Positions 25,582 to 34,824 of a stretch of 64,000 nucleotides of DNA are shown piece after piece (positions within the stretch are counted from its first letter, which is position 1; each line of letters begins with the position of its first letter). The notes under the pieces were generated by a model. It did not search any database, had not been told where the DNA came from, and worked only from the letters and a program-made list of their open reading frames with translations. This DNA comes from CAYPNF01 sp964411985 (lineage in GTDB: Bacteria; Verrucomicrobiota; Verrucomicrobiia; Limisphaerales; J093). The stretch spans positions 83,888-147,887 of the forward strand of contig CAYPNF010000014.1 of NCBI GenBank assembly GCA_964411985.1, written 5' to 3'. The position numbers and the translations under genes were made by a program.

Positions 25582-27183
25582 ATGCAGGAACGACCTTTCC
25601 CTCTGCGCGAGTACCTGAACTGGGCGGAATCCAGAAGCCTGGGTAGCGCCACGCAGCCGGTGGCGAGCGAATGGCTGGATTTTTGCCCCATCGCCCTTCG
25701 TGGTTCCAGTTTTCTCGTGATCGATCCTAGCTTCGTTCCTTCCGAAAATGACGGCGTGGTGATCAAAGCTACTCCCGGCAGCTACCTCCTCAAAGCCAAG
25801 GTGGCTTCCTACGGCCAGGACCATCGGATTGCGCGACTTCGGGTAGTTCGGGAATCCGCCCAGCCCAGCCTTGGGGAACAAGTGGGGGAGACCTGGAGCG
25901 ATACGGCCATGACGAGCGTTTGCGACCTGGAAGCGGTGAAGCGGGTCTGGGGGGACGATGACGACGCGAGCTTCGAAAAGGTCAGCCGTTACTTCGACGA
26001 AGCGGGTGACTATGGAATCGCTTTGCTCGGGGGAAGCTCAGACCCGACGATCCCATTTGTCTCCTCTGGTTTCGGAGATGGTGTGTTCCCGGTTTACGAA
26101 CTGTTGGAGGGCGGAAAGGGGGTCGGCTTTGAGATTGTATTCATCGCGGACGCGACCTCCTACCCATTCCAGCAGGGCTCCGAGCTGGGGGCTGCGATTC
26201 CCAGCCCAGCCCAAGGCACTGGCAAAACGAGCCTTTTAGAGACGGTGCAGGATTTGCAGAGACAGTACCGTGTTGAGGCAGACCAAATGGCGGCGGAGTT
26301 CCGCTCAAGGCTGGCCAACTTGCGTAGGAACGCCGCTCCGCCGAGGATGAGGTTGGTCCCGAGCCTGGACCGGGCGTGGTTCCTGATCACTCCCGCAAAG
26401 GAATTGGTGGAGTTCGTCCGTGGAGAAGGCTTCACCAATGCTGGGCTTTTCACTCTCAACGGAAATAGCCGGGTATTGGTGGCGGCGTTTGTGGACCCGG
26501 GTCGCACGATTCACGCCTCCGTGTTGCGGCTCGGAGAAAAGGCTTACCTTAGTTTCGCCGTGCGGGGAATGGATGGTTCAGTTCTGGAGGTGAACCCAAT
26601 GCCCGTCCCGTTCGAGCCGCCTTGTCCTGCATGGCTTCGCCGTTACCGGATGCCCGATGCCACCCCGGCGGAGTTATGGGCCAAACTGTGCAGCGAGGCC
26701 TCCACGATGACCCCTCGAGAGGCAGGGGAACAGGAATTCGGGGAATCGGCTGAATTGGACTACCAGAAATACCAAACGTGGCTGGCGGAAAGGGGAGGGA
26801 TGACGCGGGCCGAGTTGGCTGCCCAACTCCAGGCTTCGGGACAGTTGCTGACAGGGGCGGAAGGGGAGGCGCTCCTGGATATGGCTCGGGACAACGAGGC
26901 GGAGAAGGCGCTCTGGAATTGGCTGACGAGTCGGCGGAACCTGCCCTTCGCGCTGGACCAGGAGGTCGAGCGCATCCTGGCCATTCACGATGACAAGTCG
27001 AAAGACCTGCTCCTGAATGCCTACTGGTGCAGCACTGGCGATTTCGAGGCTTCGGCTGCCGAGTTGGTGGGGGAACATCCACGGGCCCAGTTTGCCGCCC
27101 TCGTGGCGAAGCGCGGAAACCGCTTGCGCCGATTCCTCGAGAAAGGGAAACCCTTCCCGGCGGACTTCTACCTTCCGGCCTAG
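25582..27183 (+). CDS. DUF4241-like protein with long C-terminal extension, function unknown
   Basis: The protein has 533 residues, with no signal peptide or membrane segment. Residues ~60-210 look like DUF4241: ATPGSYLLKAKVASYG followed by HRIARLRVV, then SSGFGDGVFPVYELLEGG, a common core of that family. The remaining ~320 residues (a beta domain near 270-345, then helical, acidic stretches rich in Glu and Ala) are not recognised. DUF4241 proteins are sometimes linked to polymorphic-toxin immunity, but no toxin gene is near. It stands alone between aspS and tig. Confidence 0.6.
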   Translation: MQERPFPLREYLNWAESRSLGSATQPVASEWLDFCPIALRGSSFLVIDPSFVPSENDGVVIKATPGSYLLKAKVASYGQDHRIARLRVVRESAQPSLGEQVGETWSDTAMTSVCDLEAVKRVWGDDDDASFEKVSRYFDEAGDYGIALLGGSSDPTIPFVSSGFGDGVFPVYELLEGGKGVGFEIVFIADATSYPFQQGSELGAAIPSPAQGTGKTSLLETVQDLQRQYRVEADQMAAEFRSRLANLRRNAAPPRMRLVPSLDRAWFLITPAKELVEFVRGEGFTNAGLFTLNGNSRVLVAAFVDPGRTIHASVLRLGEKAYLSFAVRGMDGSVLEVNPMPVPFEPPCPAWLRRYRMPDATPAELWAKLCSEASTMTPREAGEQEFGESAELDYQKYQTWLAERGGMTRAELAAQLQASGQLLTGAEGEALLDMARDNEAEKALWNWLTSRRNLPFALDQEVERILAIHDDKSKDLLLNAYWCSTGDFEASAAELVGEHPRAQFAALVAKRGNRLRRFLEKGKPFPADFYLPA

Positions 27184-27371
27184 GGAGATCCCTTATCGCA
27201 CAAGGCTTTCCCAATGAGCGGCTAAGCTGGTTAAATCGGCCAGCAGGAAAACCTTGACGCCACCAGCGAGGATACATAGCCTTCGCGTTCTCATGCGGCA
27301 AGGCCGCCTTGGTGACCCATCTGGCCGGGACGCTCTGTGGTGGTTTCGTATCTTGTTTTGAAAGGTTTCTT

Positions 27372-28685
27372 GTGAATGTGACGGTGGAAAATCTGGCCCC
27401 GTGCAAAAAGCTGCTACGGGTGGAATGTGACGCGCAGGCTGTGGATGCTGCTTTCGACTCGGTGACATTGGAGGTTCAGCGCCACGCGGCCCTACCCGGA
27501 TTTCGGGCGGGGAAGGCACCGCGCCATTTGATAGTCAAGTCCTTCGAAAAGAAGATCGAGCAGGAGGTCAAACAGAAACTGCTGAACGAGTCTTACAAGA
27601 AAGCCCTTGAAGAGCAGAAGCTTCGGCCGGTGACAAATCCCGACATTGAGGAGATCCAGTTCGGGCGCGGCAAGCCCCTGCAGTACGCAGCCACGGTGGA
27701 AGTGGAGCCAACGTTCGAGTTGCCCGAGTACAAAGGATTGGCCGTCAAACGCGAATCCCGCGTGGTCACTACCGAAGATGTGGAGAAGGCCATTGGCATG
27801 CTCCGCGAGCAGCGGGCGACCTATGTGGATCTGGCTCGGGAGGTTGCCGCTAATGATTTCCTGGTGGTGAACTACACGGGGTCCAGCGAAGGCAAACCGA
27901 TCACGGAAATTGCCCCGACTGCCAAAGGGATTGGCCAGCAGACCAGCTTCTGGATGCAAGCCAAGCCTGAGCAATTCATTCCCGGATTCACCGACCAATT
28001 GCTTGGGGCCAAGGAAGGAGACAAGCGGACGGTGAACATTACGTTCCCCACAGATTTTGTTGTTCAGGAATTGGCAAGCAAGCCGGGTACCTTCGAGGTG
28101 GAGATCGTCAAAGTAAAGGAGAAGGTGTTCCCTGACATCAACGATGAATTTGCCAAGTCCTTTGGTGCCGAGAACCTTGAGAAACTTCGGGAAGGGGTGA
28201 GCCGGGATCTCGAGAACGAATTGAAGTTCAAGCTGAAGAGGGATTCGCGAGACCAGCTGGTGAACCAGCTCCTGGCCGCCGTCACCTGTGATTTGCCGGA
28301 AGTCATGGTGAAGCAGGAAACCCGGAGCGTCGTCTACGACATCGTTCGCGCGAACCAGGAACGGGGAGTTCCGAAGGAGCTTATCGACGAGCATAAGAAC
28401 GAGATTTACTCGGCCGCGAGCAAGAGTGCTCTGGACCGGGTGAAGGCGAACCTGATCCTGGCCCGCATCGCAGAGAAGGAAAAGATCCAGGCGAGTCGGG
28501 AAGAAATGACCAATCGTATCCTCTGGCTGGCGCAGCAGAACCAGATCAAGCCGGAGAAGTTGGTCAAGCAGATGCAGGAACAGGGTGGTCTGGGCCAGTT
28601 AGCTGAGCAGATCGTCCACTCCAAAGTGCTGGACCTGATGGAACTGCATGCTAAAGTGGAAGAAGTAGCTCCTGCCGCTAGTTGA
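27372..28685 (+). CDS. tig: Trigger factor
   Basis: The protein has 437 residues. The GTG at 27372 is preferred: it gives the family's N-terminus (NVTVENLAPCKKLLRVE) and has AAAGG about 6 bp upstream; the frame is open further up. The N-domain carries the ribosome-docking signature GFRAGKAP, followed by an FKBP-like prolyl isomerase domain at about residues 150-240 and a helical C-terminal chaperone domain. It binds nascent chains at the ribosome exit. It overlaps the first possible start of psd, suggesting one transcript. No clpP or clpX follows, unlike in many bacteria. Confidence 0.95.
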   Translation: MNVTVENLAPCKKLLRVECDAQAVDAAFDSVTLEVQRHAALPGFRAGKAPRHLIVKSFEKKIEQEVKQKLLNESYKKALEEQKLRPVTNPDIEEIQFGRGKPLQYAATVEVEPTFELPEYKGLAVKRESRVVTTEDVEKAIGMLREQRATYVDLAREVAANDFLVVNYTGSSEGKPITEIAPTAKGIGQQTSFWMQAKPEQFIPGFTDQLLGAKEGDKRTVNITFPTDFVVQELASKPGTFEVEIVKVKEKVFPDINDEFAKSFGAENLEKLREGVSRDLENELKFKLKRDSRDQLVNQLLAAVTCDLPEVMVKQETRSVVYDIVRANQERGVPKELIDEHKNEIYSAASKSALDRVKANLILARIAEKEKIQASREEMTNRILWLAQQNQIKPEKLVKQMQEQGGLGQLAEQIVHSKVLDLMELHAKVEEVAPAAS

Positions 28686-29383
28686 GATTGGAAGCTGTGA
28701 AGCACGTCGGCAAAGCCCATCGTGCCGCTCTGCGCCTGATTTATTGGACGCTGGTGGGTTTGTTGGCATTGGCACTCGGCGGGGCCTTGGCGAAAATCCT
28801 GGGCAATGTCATCGTCGAGATCGCAGGGTTGCTCTTTGCCCTGTGGGTCCTCTTCTGCCTCTTCTGCCTCTATTTCTTTCGAGACCCCACCCCGGTGGTT
28901 TCAACCGACCCCAAGGCGATCACGGCTCCTGCCTTTGGGAAGGTCGATGCGATTGACGAGATTGAAGAGCCTGAGTTTATGGGGGGACGCTGTAAACGGG
29001 TCTCCATTTTCCTCTCGGTTTTTGATGTCCACGTTCAGTACGCCCCTTTGGCAGGCCGGGTTTCCGTCTGCAAGCACAACCCCGGACAGTTCCTCAACGC
29101 GATGAGCGCCGAGTCGGCGACTCACAATGAGAATGTCCTGATTGGGTTTGAATCCGCCGAAGTCGCGGGGGAGAAGATCGGTATTCGGCTCATTGCGGGT
29201 TTGATTGCCCGGCGCATTATCCCGTGGGTGGCTGAAGGAGAAACGGTAGGGCGCGCCGAGAGAATCAGTCTGATCCAGTTTGGATCGCGGGTGGATGTCT
29301 ATTTGCCGCTGACGAGCACCGTCGAAGTCACCCTCGGGCAGCGGGTGCGTGGAAGCGAAACGGTTTTGGCTCGACGTTCCTGA
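28682..29383 (+). CDS. psd: Phosphatidylserine decarboxylase proenzyme
   Basis: The protein has up to 233 residues. The TTG at 28682 overlaps the tig stop; a GTG at 28697 is equally possible. Two N-terminal hydrophobic stretches (~18-65) are followed by the short type-A PSD core: FRDPTP, SIFLSVFDVHVQYAPLAG, and the self-cleavage site in IQFGSRVDVYLP, where Ser becomes the pyruvoyl group. It decarboxylates phosphatidylserine to phosphatidylethanolamine at the inner membrane. It lies directly before pssA, which makes its substrate. Confidence 0.93.
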   Translation: MRLEAVKHVGKAHRAALRLIYWTLVGLLALALGGALAKILGNVIVEIAGLLFALWVLFCLFCLYFFRDPTPVVSTDPKAITAPAFGKVDAIDEIEEPEFMGGRCKRVSIFLSVFDVHVQYAPLAGRVSVCKHNPGQFLNAMSAESATHNENVLIGFESAEVAGEKIGIRLIAGLIARRIIPWVAEGETVGRAERISLIQFGSRVDVYLPLTSTVEVTLGQRVRGSETVLARRS

Positions 29384-29386
29384 GCT

Positions 29387-30247
29387 ATGGCTGGTGAAAG
29401 CAAGAGTGCGGATACGGCCTTGGCAGATGCAGGCCGGCTGCGGATCTATTTCCTGCCGAACCTGATGACCGGCGGGAACCTGTTTTGCGGGTTCGTTGCT
29501 TTGACGAAGATTGTCGAAGCGGACCTGGCGTCGCCTACCTTCAACTCGGTCATCCGTAACGCGCTCTTCTTCATTCTGCTTGCCTGCATTTTCGATCTCC
29601 TCGACGGGCGGGTGGCTCGATGGGGCGGCTATGAAAGCCCGTTTGGGCGCGAGTTCGATTCCTTGGCGGATCTGGTTTCTTTTGGGGTCGCGCCCGCCTT
29701 TCTGGTTCACCGGATCGTTCTCAAGGATGTGTTTGTCAACCACCCGGAAGTAGGGTGGTTCATCGCGTCGGTCTACCTAATCTGTGGAGCCCTGAGATTG
29801 GCTCGATTCAACTGTCTGTCCACGATGAAGGGCTCGGGTGGGGGGGGGGACGAGTTTCTTGGGTTTCCCATTCCCGCCGCCGCGGGATTGGTGGCATCGT
29901 TAACCCTGTTTCTGATGTGGCTGGATGACCGGGAGTTTCCCACGGGCAGTTGGAGGTATGTCCTGCCGGTGATTCTGGTCCTTTTGTCCGTGATGATGGT
30001 GAGTGAAGTGCGCTATCCTTCGTTCAAGAAACTGGACTTGGGGATGCGCCGTCCTTTTGCCAAGACGGTGGGGGCGATTCTCTTCGTTGGTTTGGTCGTT
30101 GTTCTGCAGGAGAAGATCCTTCCTGCGATCCTCCCTTTGATCTTTACGACCTATCTGGTCTATGGCTTTGTGAGACCGAGGATCTCCAGGCAGATGCGTA
30201 AGGAAATCGAGGAAATCGAGGAGACGGAAGAGGACGACAAGCCGTAG
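29387..30247 (+). CDS. pssA: CDP-diacylglycerol-serine O-phosphatidyltransferase
   Basis: The protein has 286 residues with about eight membrane helices. The CDP-alcohol phosphotransferase motif is intact (DLLDGRVAR, then GREFDSLAD), preceded by the PNLMTGGNLFCGF start typical of PssA. It makes phosphatidylserine from CDP-diacylglycerol and serine. It starts 3 bp after the psd stop, so the two steps of phosphatidylethanolamine synthesis form one operon. The C-terminus ends in an acidic tail (EEIEETEEDDKP). Confidence 0.93.
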   Translation: MAGESKSADTALADAGRLRIYFLPNLMTGGNLFCGFVALTKIVEADLASPTFNSVIRNALFFILLACIFDLLDGRVARWGGYESPFGREFDSLADLVSFGVAPAFLVHRIVLKDVFVNHPEVGWFIASVYLICGALRLARFNCLSTMKGSGGGGDEFLGFPIPAAAGLVASLTLFLMWLDDREFPTGSWRYVLPVILVLLSVMMVSEVRYPSFKKLDLGMRRPFAKTVGAILFVGLVVVLQEKILPAILPLIFTTYLVYGFVRPRISRQMRKEIEEIEETEEDDKP

Positions 30248-30282
30248 TTGGGCCCTTGATTCAGGGCAAGCAGGGGGCGACG

Positions 30283-31119
30283 CTACCAAGAGGTTGGGCC
30301 ACCAGCTTTCGCGTATCGGCGGAGGTACTTCAGGGCGACTTCAAAATCCTTGGGCCACGCGCTTCGGATCGTGACTTCCTGAGAGGTGCTGGGATGGCTG
30401 AAGGTTACCTCTTCACTGTGGAGCGCAACCCGGCTGAGGAGCGGGCGTTCCTCCCGGTCTTTCTTAAGGCGGTAGCTGGTCTTGAGGGTGGACAACAGCA
30501 GGAGCTTGCCTCCGTAGGCTGGATCTCCCATCAACGGATAACCTGCATGCCTGGCATGAACTCGGATTTGGTGCGGCCTGGCGGTTTGGGGCACGCAACG
30601 AACCAAGGTGTAGCCACGGAATCTTTCCAGGACTTGAAAGAGGGTACGCGCTTGTTTCCCGAGCTTGGGCTCTACGACCATCAGATGGGGGCGAACGGGA
30701 TGAGGGGCCAGCTTTGCATCGATCTCAAACTCCTCGGGCTCCGGTTCCCCGCGCATCAGGGCTACGTACTTTCTTGACGGCTTGGGGGTGCCGAATTGGT
30801 TGGCCATCGATACCAGATCCTGCTTCGTTTTGGCCAGAAGCAGCACTCCAGAGGTCTCCAGGTCCAGCCGGTAAGTCGTCGCCAAGTAGGCTAGTTTGCG
30901 TCCAACGGCCCAAGGCGAGCCCTTTCGGATCCCCTCGTGCAGCAAACCCATCAGGTTGGGCTGATGAGGATCATGGCGGTCCGGAGAGGTCAGGAGTCCG
31001 GCCGGTTTCTCCAAGGCGAGAAGGTGGTCATCCTCGAAGAGCACGGGTATTTCCCAGAAGCCGCGCGTTTCCGGGCTGGAAACCTTCACCGGCGGGAGTT
31101 TGGCAGGGTCAGCGGGCAT
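30283..31119 (-). CDS. RluA-family pseudouridine synthase
   Basis: The protein has 278 residues. The catalytic loop reads TTYRLDLETSGVLLLAK, with the active-site Asp; Tyr replaces the His that usually precedes RLD. QTARPHQIRVHARHAGYPLMGDPAYGG is the second family motif. There is no S4 domain, as in RluA and TruC. It makes pseudouridine in rRNA or tRNA; the site cannot be inferred. It converges on pssA with only 35 bp between stops. Confidence 0.88.
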   Translation of the reverse strand: MPADPAKLPPVKVSSPETRGFWEIPVLFEDDHLLALEKPAGLLTSPDRHDPHQPNLMGLLHEGIRKGSPWAVGRKLAYLATTYRLDLETSGVLLLAKTKQDLVSMANQFGTPKPSRKYVALMRGEPEPEEFEIDAKLAPHPVRPHLMVVEPKLGKQARTLFQVLERFRGYTLVRCVPQTARPHQIRVHARHAGYPLMGDPAYGGKLLLLSTLKTSYRLKKDREERPLLSRVALHSEEVTFSHPSTSQEVTIRSAWPKDFEVALKYLRRYAKAGGPTSW

Positions 31120-31241
31120 GAGAAAAAGATGCGTGATCCGAGTGCCACGAGTCGAAGTGACCAGCCAGTAAAGGCCGAGAATCCACCCGACTTCGGCTTG
31201 CGGCGCCTTTCGGAGCCGCTTCTGCCGTCTGGACCATCGAG

Positions 31242-32912
31242 CTATTCCTGAGCATCCTGTCCTCGGCCGATATCGATACCACTCTGTTCGTACTGGGTGC
31301 GGAACCAGTCATTGAAGGCTTCGAACTGCATCGATTGACGGAGTGTCGCCAGGTATTTGGGAAGCTCAGCTTTGAGTTCGGCTTCGGTCGCCGCCGTCCT
31401 GCCCTTCACATGCAGGACAAAGCCTCCATCGCGGGTGGGCATCAATTCAGAAACCTTCCCAACCTCCACACCGTGAGAAGCGGAACGAACCAGGCTGAAA
31501 TCCAGTCTCCGATCCAGGTCGGGAAGAGCCCGGGTGCTGGGGGTAAAAGTAGGTATGAGGATCGGTGTGACCTTGGAAGCCGTGCAAACCTGCACGAAGC
31601 TCTTGCCTTGGGCCAAGCCTTCCACCAACGCGGTATGTAGATTGGTGGCTGCCTGCCGGGCCAGGGTCAAAGCCTGATCTCGAGTGAAGTCTTCTACGAC
31701 CCGACTGCGGATGTTGTCCAGTGGGGGAATCTCCCGAGGAATTCGCTGGCGCAGCGCGACCAAGTAAAAACCGTCCTCTCCGCCAATCGGGGGGGAAATT
31801 GGTTCCGCCTCGGTAAGCTTGAAGGCGAGTTCTGCGAAATTGCTTCGGACTTTCAGTTCTTTGGGAGAACTCATCTCTCCAAAAGGTTCCGTTACCCCAA
31901 CCACCATATTGCTGGAGGTGGCCAGATCCTTGAGATTCTCAGCTTTGGTTGGCTTGATCGCGTCCAAAGCGACCGCGAACCCGGCTGCGGCTTTGCGGGC
32001 CTCCAAGAGAGCTTGGTTGTTGCGAGCCCGCTCGCGAATCATCGTCTTGGCGGCCTCCGGCGACATGACCTGGCCGTTGGTGTCGGTGAAGGTCTGAGGT
32101 CCTGCGGAGAGGTAGGCACGGTCGATTTCCACACTCAGATTCGTGTCCCGGCTCATCCGGGCATCGGCTTGAGCGAAGTAGTTGGTGAGCGGAAAACGCA
32201 CGTAGTAGACCTCGATACGTTCGGGCACCGCATAGAGACTCTGGCGGTTGGTGTAGAACTGCGCCAAGGAGCTAGGTTCTACTTTGACGCTGGCCAGGAA
32301 GTTCGTGAGCGAGAAAACCGCAGCTTCGGTCTCCACTTTCTCCTGCTCCTGTCGGTAAAGCGCCGTGGCTTCCCGGGGGGTGGTCAACTTGCCAGCCACG
32401 CCCGCGACTGCGGCCAAATGCGCGATTCCTACCTCATTCCTGATGAAACGTTGAAGGTCGGCTTCCACCATGCCAGCCCTGGTCATTTCCCGTTTCACAA
32501 AGTTCTCGTAATTCTGCTTGGCCGCGGCAGCCTGGCGGTCGGACGAAAACCGTTCCACGATCCACTGGGCGATCGAGGCTTCGTCGACTTGAACGTTGAG
32601 TTTCTTGAGGCGCGCCAGAAGTACCAAACGCATGCGCGTCTCGCGATCCACATTGAATCCGGTGCGCTTTGCGTCGGCCTGGTCAGGCCAGTTGCCCGTG
32701 CGCAGGAAGTAGCTCAACCGAACGTCCTGCCACGCTTCCATGTAGGCCCGCCGGGTGAGTGGTTGGCCATCCAGCGACCCGAAGGATCCCCCCCCGCTTC
32801 CTCGGCTGGAGTTACTCGAGGTTGGAGTGAAGTAGATGACAAAACTGATGATGACGGCGGCGATGATGAAGATCCAAAGCCACTGTTGGTGCTTGCGAAT
32901 TGTTGCGAACAT
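31242..32912 (-). CDS. PpiD/SurA-like membrane-anchored periplasmic foldase
   Basis: The protein has 556 residues from the ATG at 32912; codons upstream in the frame do not look like protein start sequence. MFATIRKHQQWLWIFIIAAVIISFVIYF is the cytoplasmic tip and single membrane helix of PpiD-type proteins. A SurA-like N-domain follows (~50-220), then a diverged parvulin-type region with ISPPIGGEDGFYLVALRQRIP, and a C-terminal chaperone part. It would help fold exported outer-membrane proteins. Isomerase activity is uncertain because the parvulin core is weak. It diverges from the TPR gene. Confidence 0.75.
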   Translation of the reverse strand: MFATIRKHQQWLWIFIIAAVIISFVIYFTPTSSNSSRGSGGGSFGSLDGQPLTRRAYMEAWQDVRLSYFLRTGNWPDQADAKRTGFNVDRETRMRLVLLARLKKLNVQVDEASIAQWIVERFSSDRQAAAAKQNYENFVKREMTRAGMVEADLQRFIRNEVGIAHLAAVAGVAGKLTTPREATALYRQEQEKVETEAAVFSLTNFLASVKVEPSSLAQFYTNRQSLYAVPERIEVYYVRFPLTNYFAQADARMSRDTNLSVEIDRAYLSAGPQTFTDTNGQVMSPEAAKTMIRERARNNQALLEARKAAAGFAVALDAIKPTKAENLKDLATSSNMVVGVTEPFGEMSSPKELKVRSNFAELAFKLTEAEPISPPIGGEDGFYLVALRQRIPREIPPLDNIRSRVVEDFTRDQALTLARQAATNLHTALVEGLAQGKSFVQVCTASKVTPILIPTFTPSTRALPDLDRRLDFSLVRSASHGVEVGKVSELMPTRDGGFVLHVKGRTAATEAELKAELPKYLATLRQSMQFEAFNDWFRTQYEQSGIDIGRGQDAQE

Positions 32913-33028
32913 ATCTGCTGTCCAATATGTGAACGCGCACGGTAACTTGCTGTCTCGCACGGGGTCAAACGGAAAAACACAAACAGCCACGAAAACACCC
33001 TCCGGTGGGGGGAAATTGCCCCGGTCGC

Positions 33029-33056
33029 TTGACTTGCCGTTCTCCTCTGCCATCAT
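33029..33056 (+). promoter_or_regulatory. Candidate promoter for the TPR-mtnA pair
   Basis: TTGACT (33029-33034), 16 bp, CATCAT (33051-33056; four of six consensus bases). A start ~7 bp on would leave only a few bases before the ATG at 33068, and no clear ribosome-binding site is visible. Weak evidence, by eye. Confidence 0.25.
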
Positions 33057-33067
33057 CCCTCAGAGCT

Positions 33068-33484
33068 ATGACTCGAAAGCGGAATTCGGGAATGTCACCG
33101 GAACAGCGCAGGAATCTCGATATTGAGATTGGTTTCCTGGAAGGTTTGTTGCGGCGAGATCCGGCGTACTGTGATGTCCTGCAGCTTCTTGCAGATGATT
33201 ATACAAGGCGTGGCCGGTTTGCCGAGGGGTTGGATCTGGACCTGCGGTTGGCTACGCTGCGCCCCCAGGAACCCATGGTCCACTACAACTTGGCTTGCAG
33301 CTACGCTCTGACCGACCAGCATGCCAAGGCACTGGCTGCGATCAGCAAGGCTATTGATCTTGGATACAACGACTTCCGATATATGTCCCGGGATCCAGAT
33401 CTAGCCGCGTTCCGAAAGACAAGTTACTATCGGAGGCTGCGGGAGCGAATTCGGAAACTGAGTCTGCGGATTGGTGGATTATGA
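33068..33484 (+). CDS. Small TPR-repeat protein
   Basis: The protein has 138 residues. Residues ~20-110 form about three tetratricopeptide-like helix pairs (LLADDYTRRGRFAEGLDLDLRLATLRPQEP, VHYNLACSYALTDQHAKALAAISKAIDLG). No signal peptide. The tail is very basic (YYRRLRERIRKLSLRI). It overlaps mtnA by 4 bp (ATGA at 33481-33484), so it is probably translated with it. It may be a protein-protein adaptor; nothing more can be said. Confidence 0.75.
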   Translation: MTRKRNSGMSPEQRRNLDIEIGFLEGLLRRDPAYCDVLQLLADDYTRRGRFAEGLDLDLRLATLRPQEPMVHYNLACSYALTDQHAKALAAISKAIDLGYNDFRYMSRDPDLAAFRKTSYYRRLRERIRKLSLRIGGL

Positions 33485-34578
33485 TCGTTAAGACCGGCCG
33501 GAGCGCCCGCCATTATCGAACGGTGGATTTCGACGAGGCTTCGAACGAAGTCCTCTTGATCGAACAAAGGTTGCTTCCGCACCAGTTTCAGGTGGTCAGG
33601 ATTCCCGATTATCGGCGAACGGCGCAGGCGATTCGGGAGATGGTGGTGCGAGGGGCGGGAGCGATTGGAGCGACCGCGGCTTTTGGCCTGGCCCAAGGTG
33701 TGCGTTCTTTCCGCGGCTCCAACCGAAGTCACTTTGAGGCTCACGTGCAGAAGGTTTACGCCACCCTGGCCGCTGCCAGACCGACTGCCGTTGATCCAGT
33801 CAATGCCATGAATGATATCCTCTGCCAGCTGAAGCAGGGGGTGACAGTGGAAGAAAAACAGCAGATCGCGCTGGCATCCGCCCAGTCGTTTGCGGATGAG
33901 GACGCCGAACATTGCCGCTCGATCGGGGTGCACGGCGCCCCTTTGATTCGGGAGGGGATGAGGGTGCTGACGCACTGCAACGCGGGTTGGCTGGCTTTTG
34001 TGGATTACGGTTCCGCCACGGCTCCGATGTACGCAGCGCAAGCCCAGGGGCGGTCGTTCCACGTCTTCTGCGATGAAACCCGGCCTCGTTGCCAGGGAGC
34101 CTCCTTGACGGCTTGGGAGTTGGCGCAGCAAGGGGTCTCGCATCAGGTGATTGCCGACAATGCGGCCGGGCACCTCATGCAGCGTGGTGAAATTGATTTA
34201 GTCATCGTGGGAAGCGATCGAGTGCTTGGGCTGACTGGGGAAGTGGCGAACAAGATCGGCACCTACACCAAGGCCGTCCTGGCCCATCGCCACAAGATCC
34301 CGTTTTACGTTGCGATTCCCCTAAGCACGATCGATTGGAAGCTTAAGTCAGGGAAGGACATTCCTATCGAAGAGCGCTCCGAGGAGGAGGTCCTGGGAGC
34401 TTGGGGAGTCGATCGGAAGGGGTGTCGTACCTGGGTGCGGACGGCCAATCCCAGCAGTGGTGCTCGGAACCCCGGTTTTGACGTTACCCCCGCCGAGCTC
34501 ATCACGGGAATCATTACTCCTTTGGGCATCTACAAACCGCGGGAGCTCAGGCGCAAGGGCGCTGGCTTGCGAGCCTGA
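33481..34578 (+). CDS. mtnA: S-methyl-5-thioribose-1-phosphate isomerase
   Basis: The protein has 365 residues, a normal length. It has MVVRGAGAIGATAAFG (the usual motif is VRGAPAIG), catalytic Cys166 in HCNAGWLAFVDYG and catalytic Asp246 in IVGSDRV (usually GADR), then GEVANKIGTYTKAVLA and PFYVAIPLSTID. It converts 5-methylthioribose 1-phosphate to the ribulose form in methionine salvage. No other salvage genes are in the window. The two motif changes leave the catalytic residues intact, so activity is likely retained. Confidence 0.88.
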   Translation: MIVKTGRSARHYRTVDFDEASNEVLLIEQRLLPHQFQVVRIPDYRRTAQAIREMVVRGAGAIGATAAFGLAQGVRSFRGSNRSHFEAHVQKVYATLAAARPTAVDPVNAMNDILCQLKQGVTVEEKQQIALASAQSFADEDAEHCRSIGVHGAPLIREGMRVLTHCNAGWLAFVDYGSATAPMYAAQAQGRSFHVFCDETRPRCQGASLTAWELAQQGVSHQVIADNAAGHLMQRGEIDLVIVGSDRVLGLTGEVANKIGTYTKAVLAHRHKIPFYVAIPLSTIDWKLKSGKDIPIEERSEEEVLGAWGVDRKGCRTWVRTANPSSGARNPGFDVTPAELITGIITPLGIYKPRELRRKGAGLRA

Positions 34579-34824
34579 CTCTGGTTGGAGGCCATGGCTG
34601 CGGATGAATGGGAGTTTCGTGAGGTGCTTCCTTCGCATTAAAGTCTTCAAGTCCTCTGCCGATAAACTAGGAAGAAAGTGCTGTCGCACGGGCTTTGGGT
34701 GTGGTCTTGACGACCATTCCAGGGGACGAGCGCAGTGCTGGTAACCTGTGTTTTTTTCCCGAGGAAGACTCGGTGGTGAAGCTACACTCTTCGGCACAGG
34801 GTTCTGGGAAGTTGGGGGGATTGG

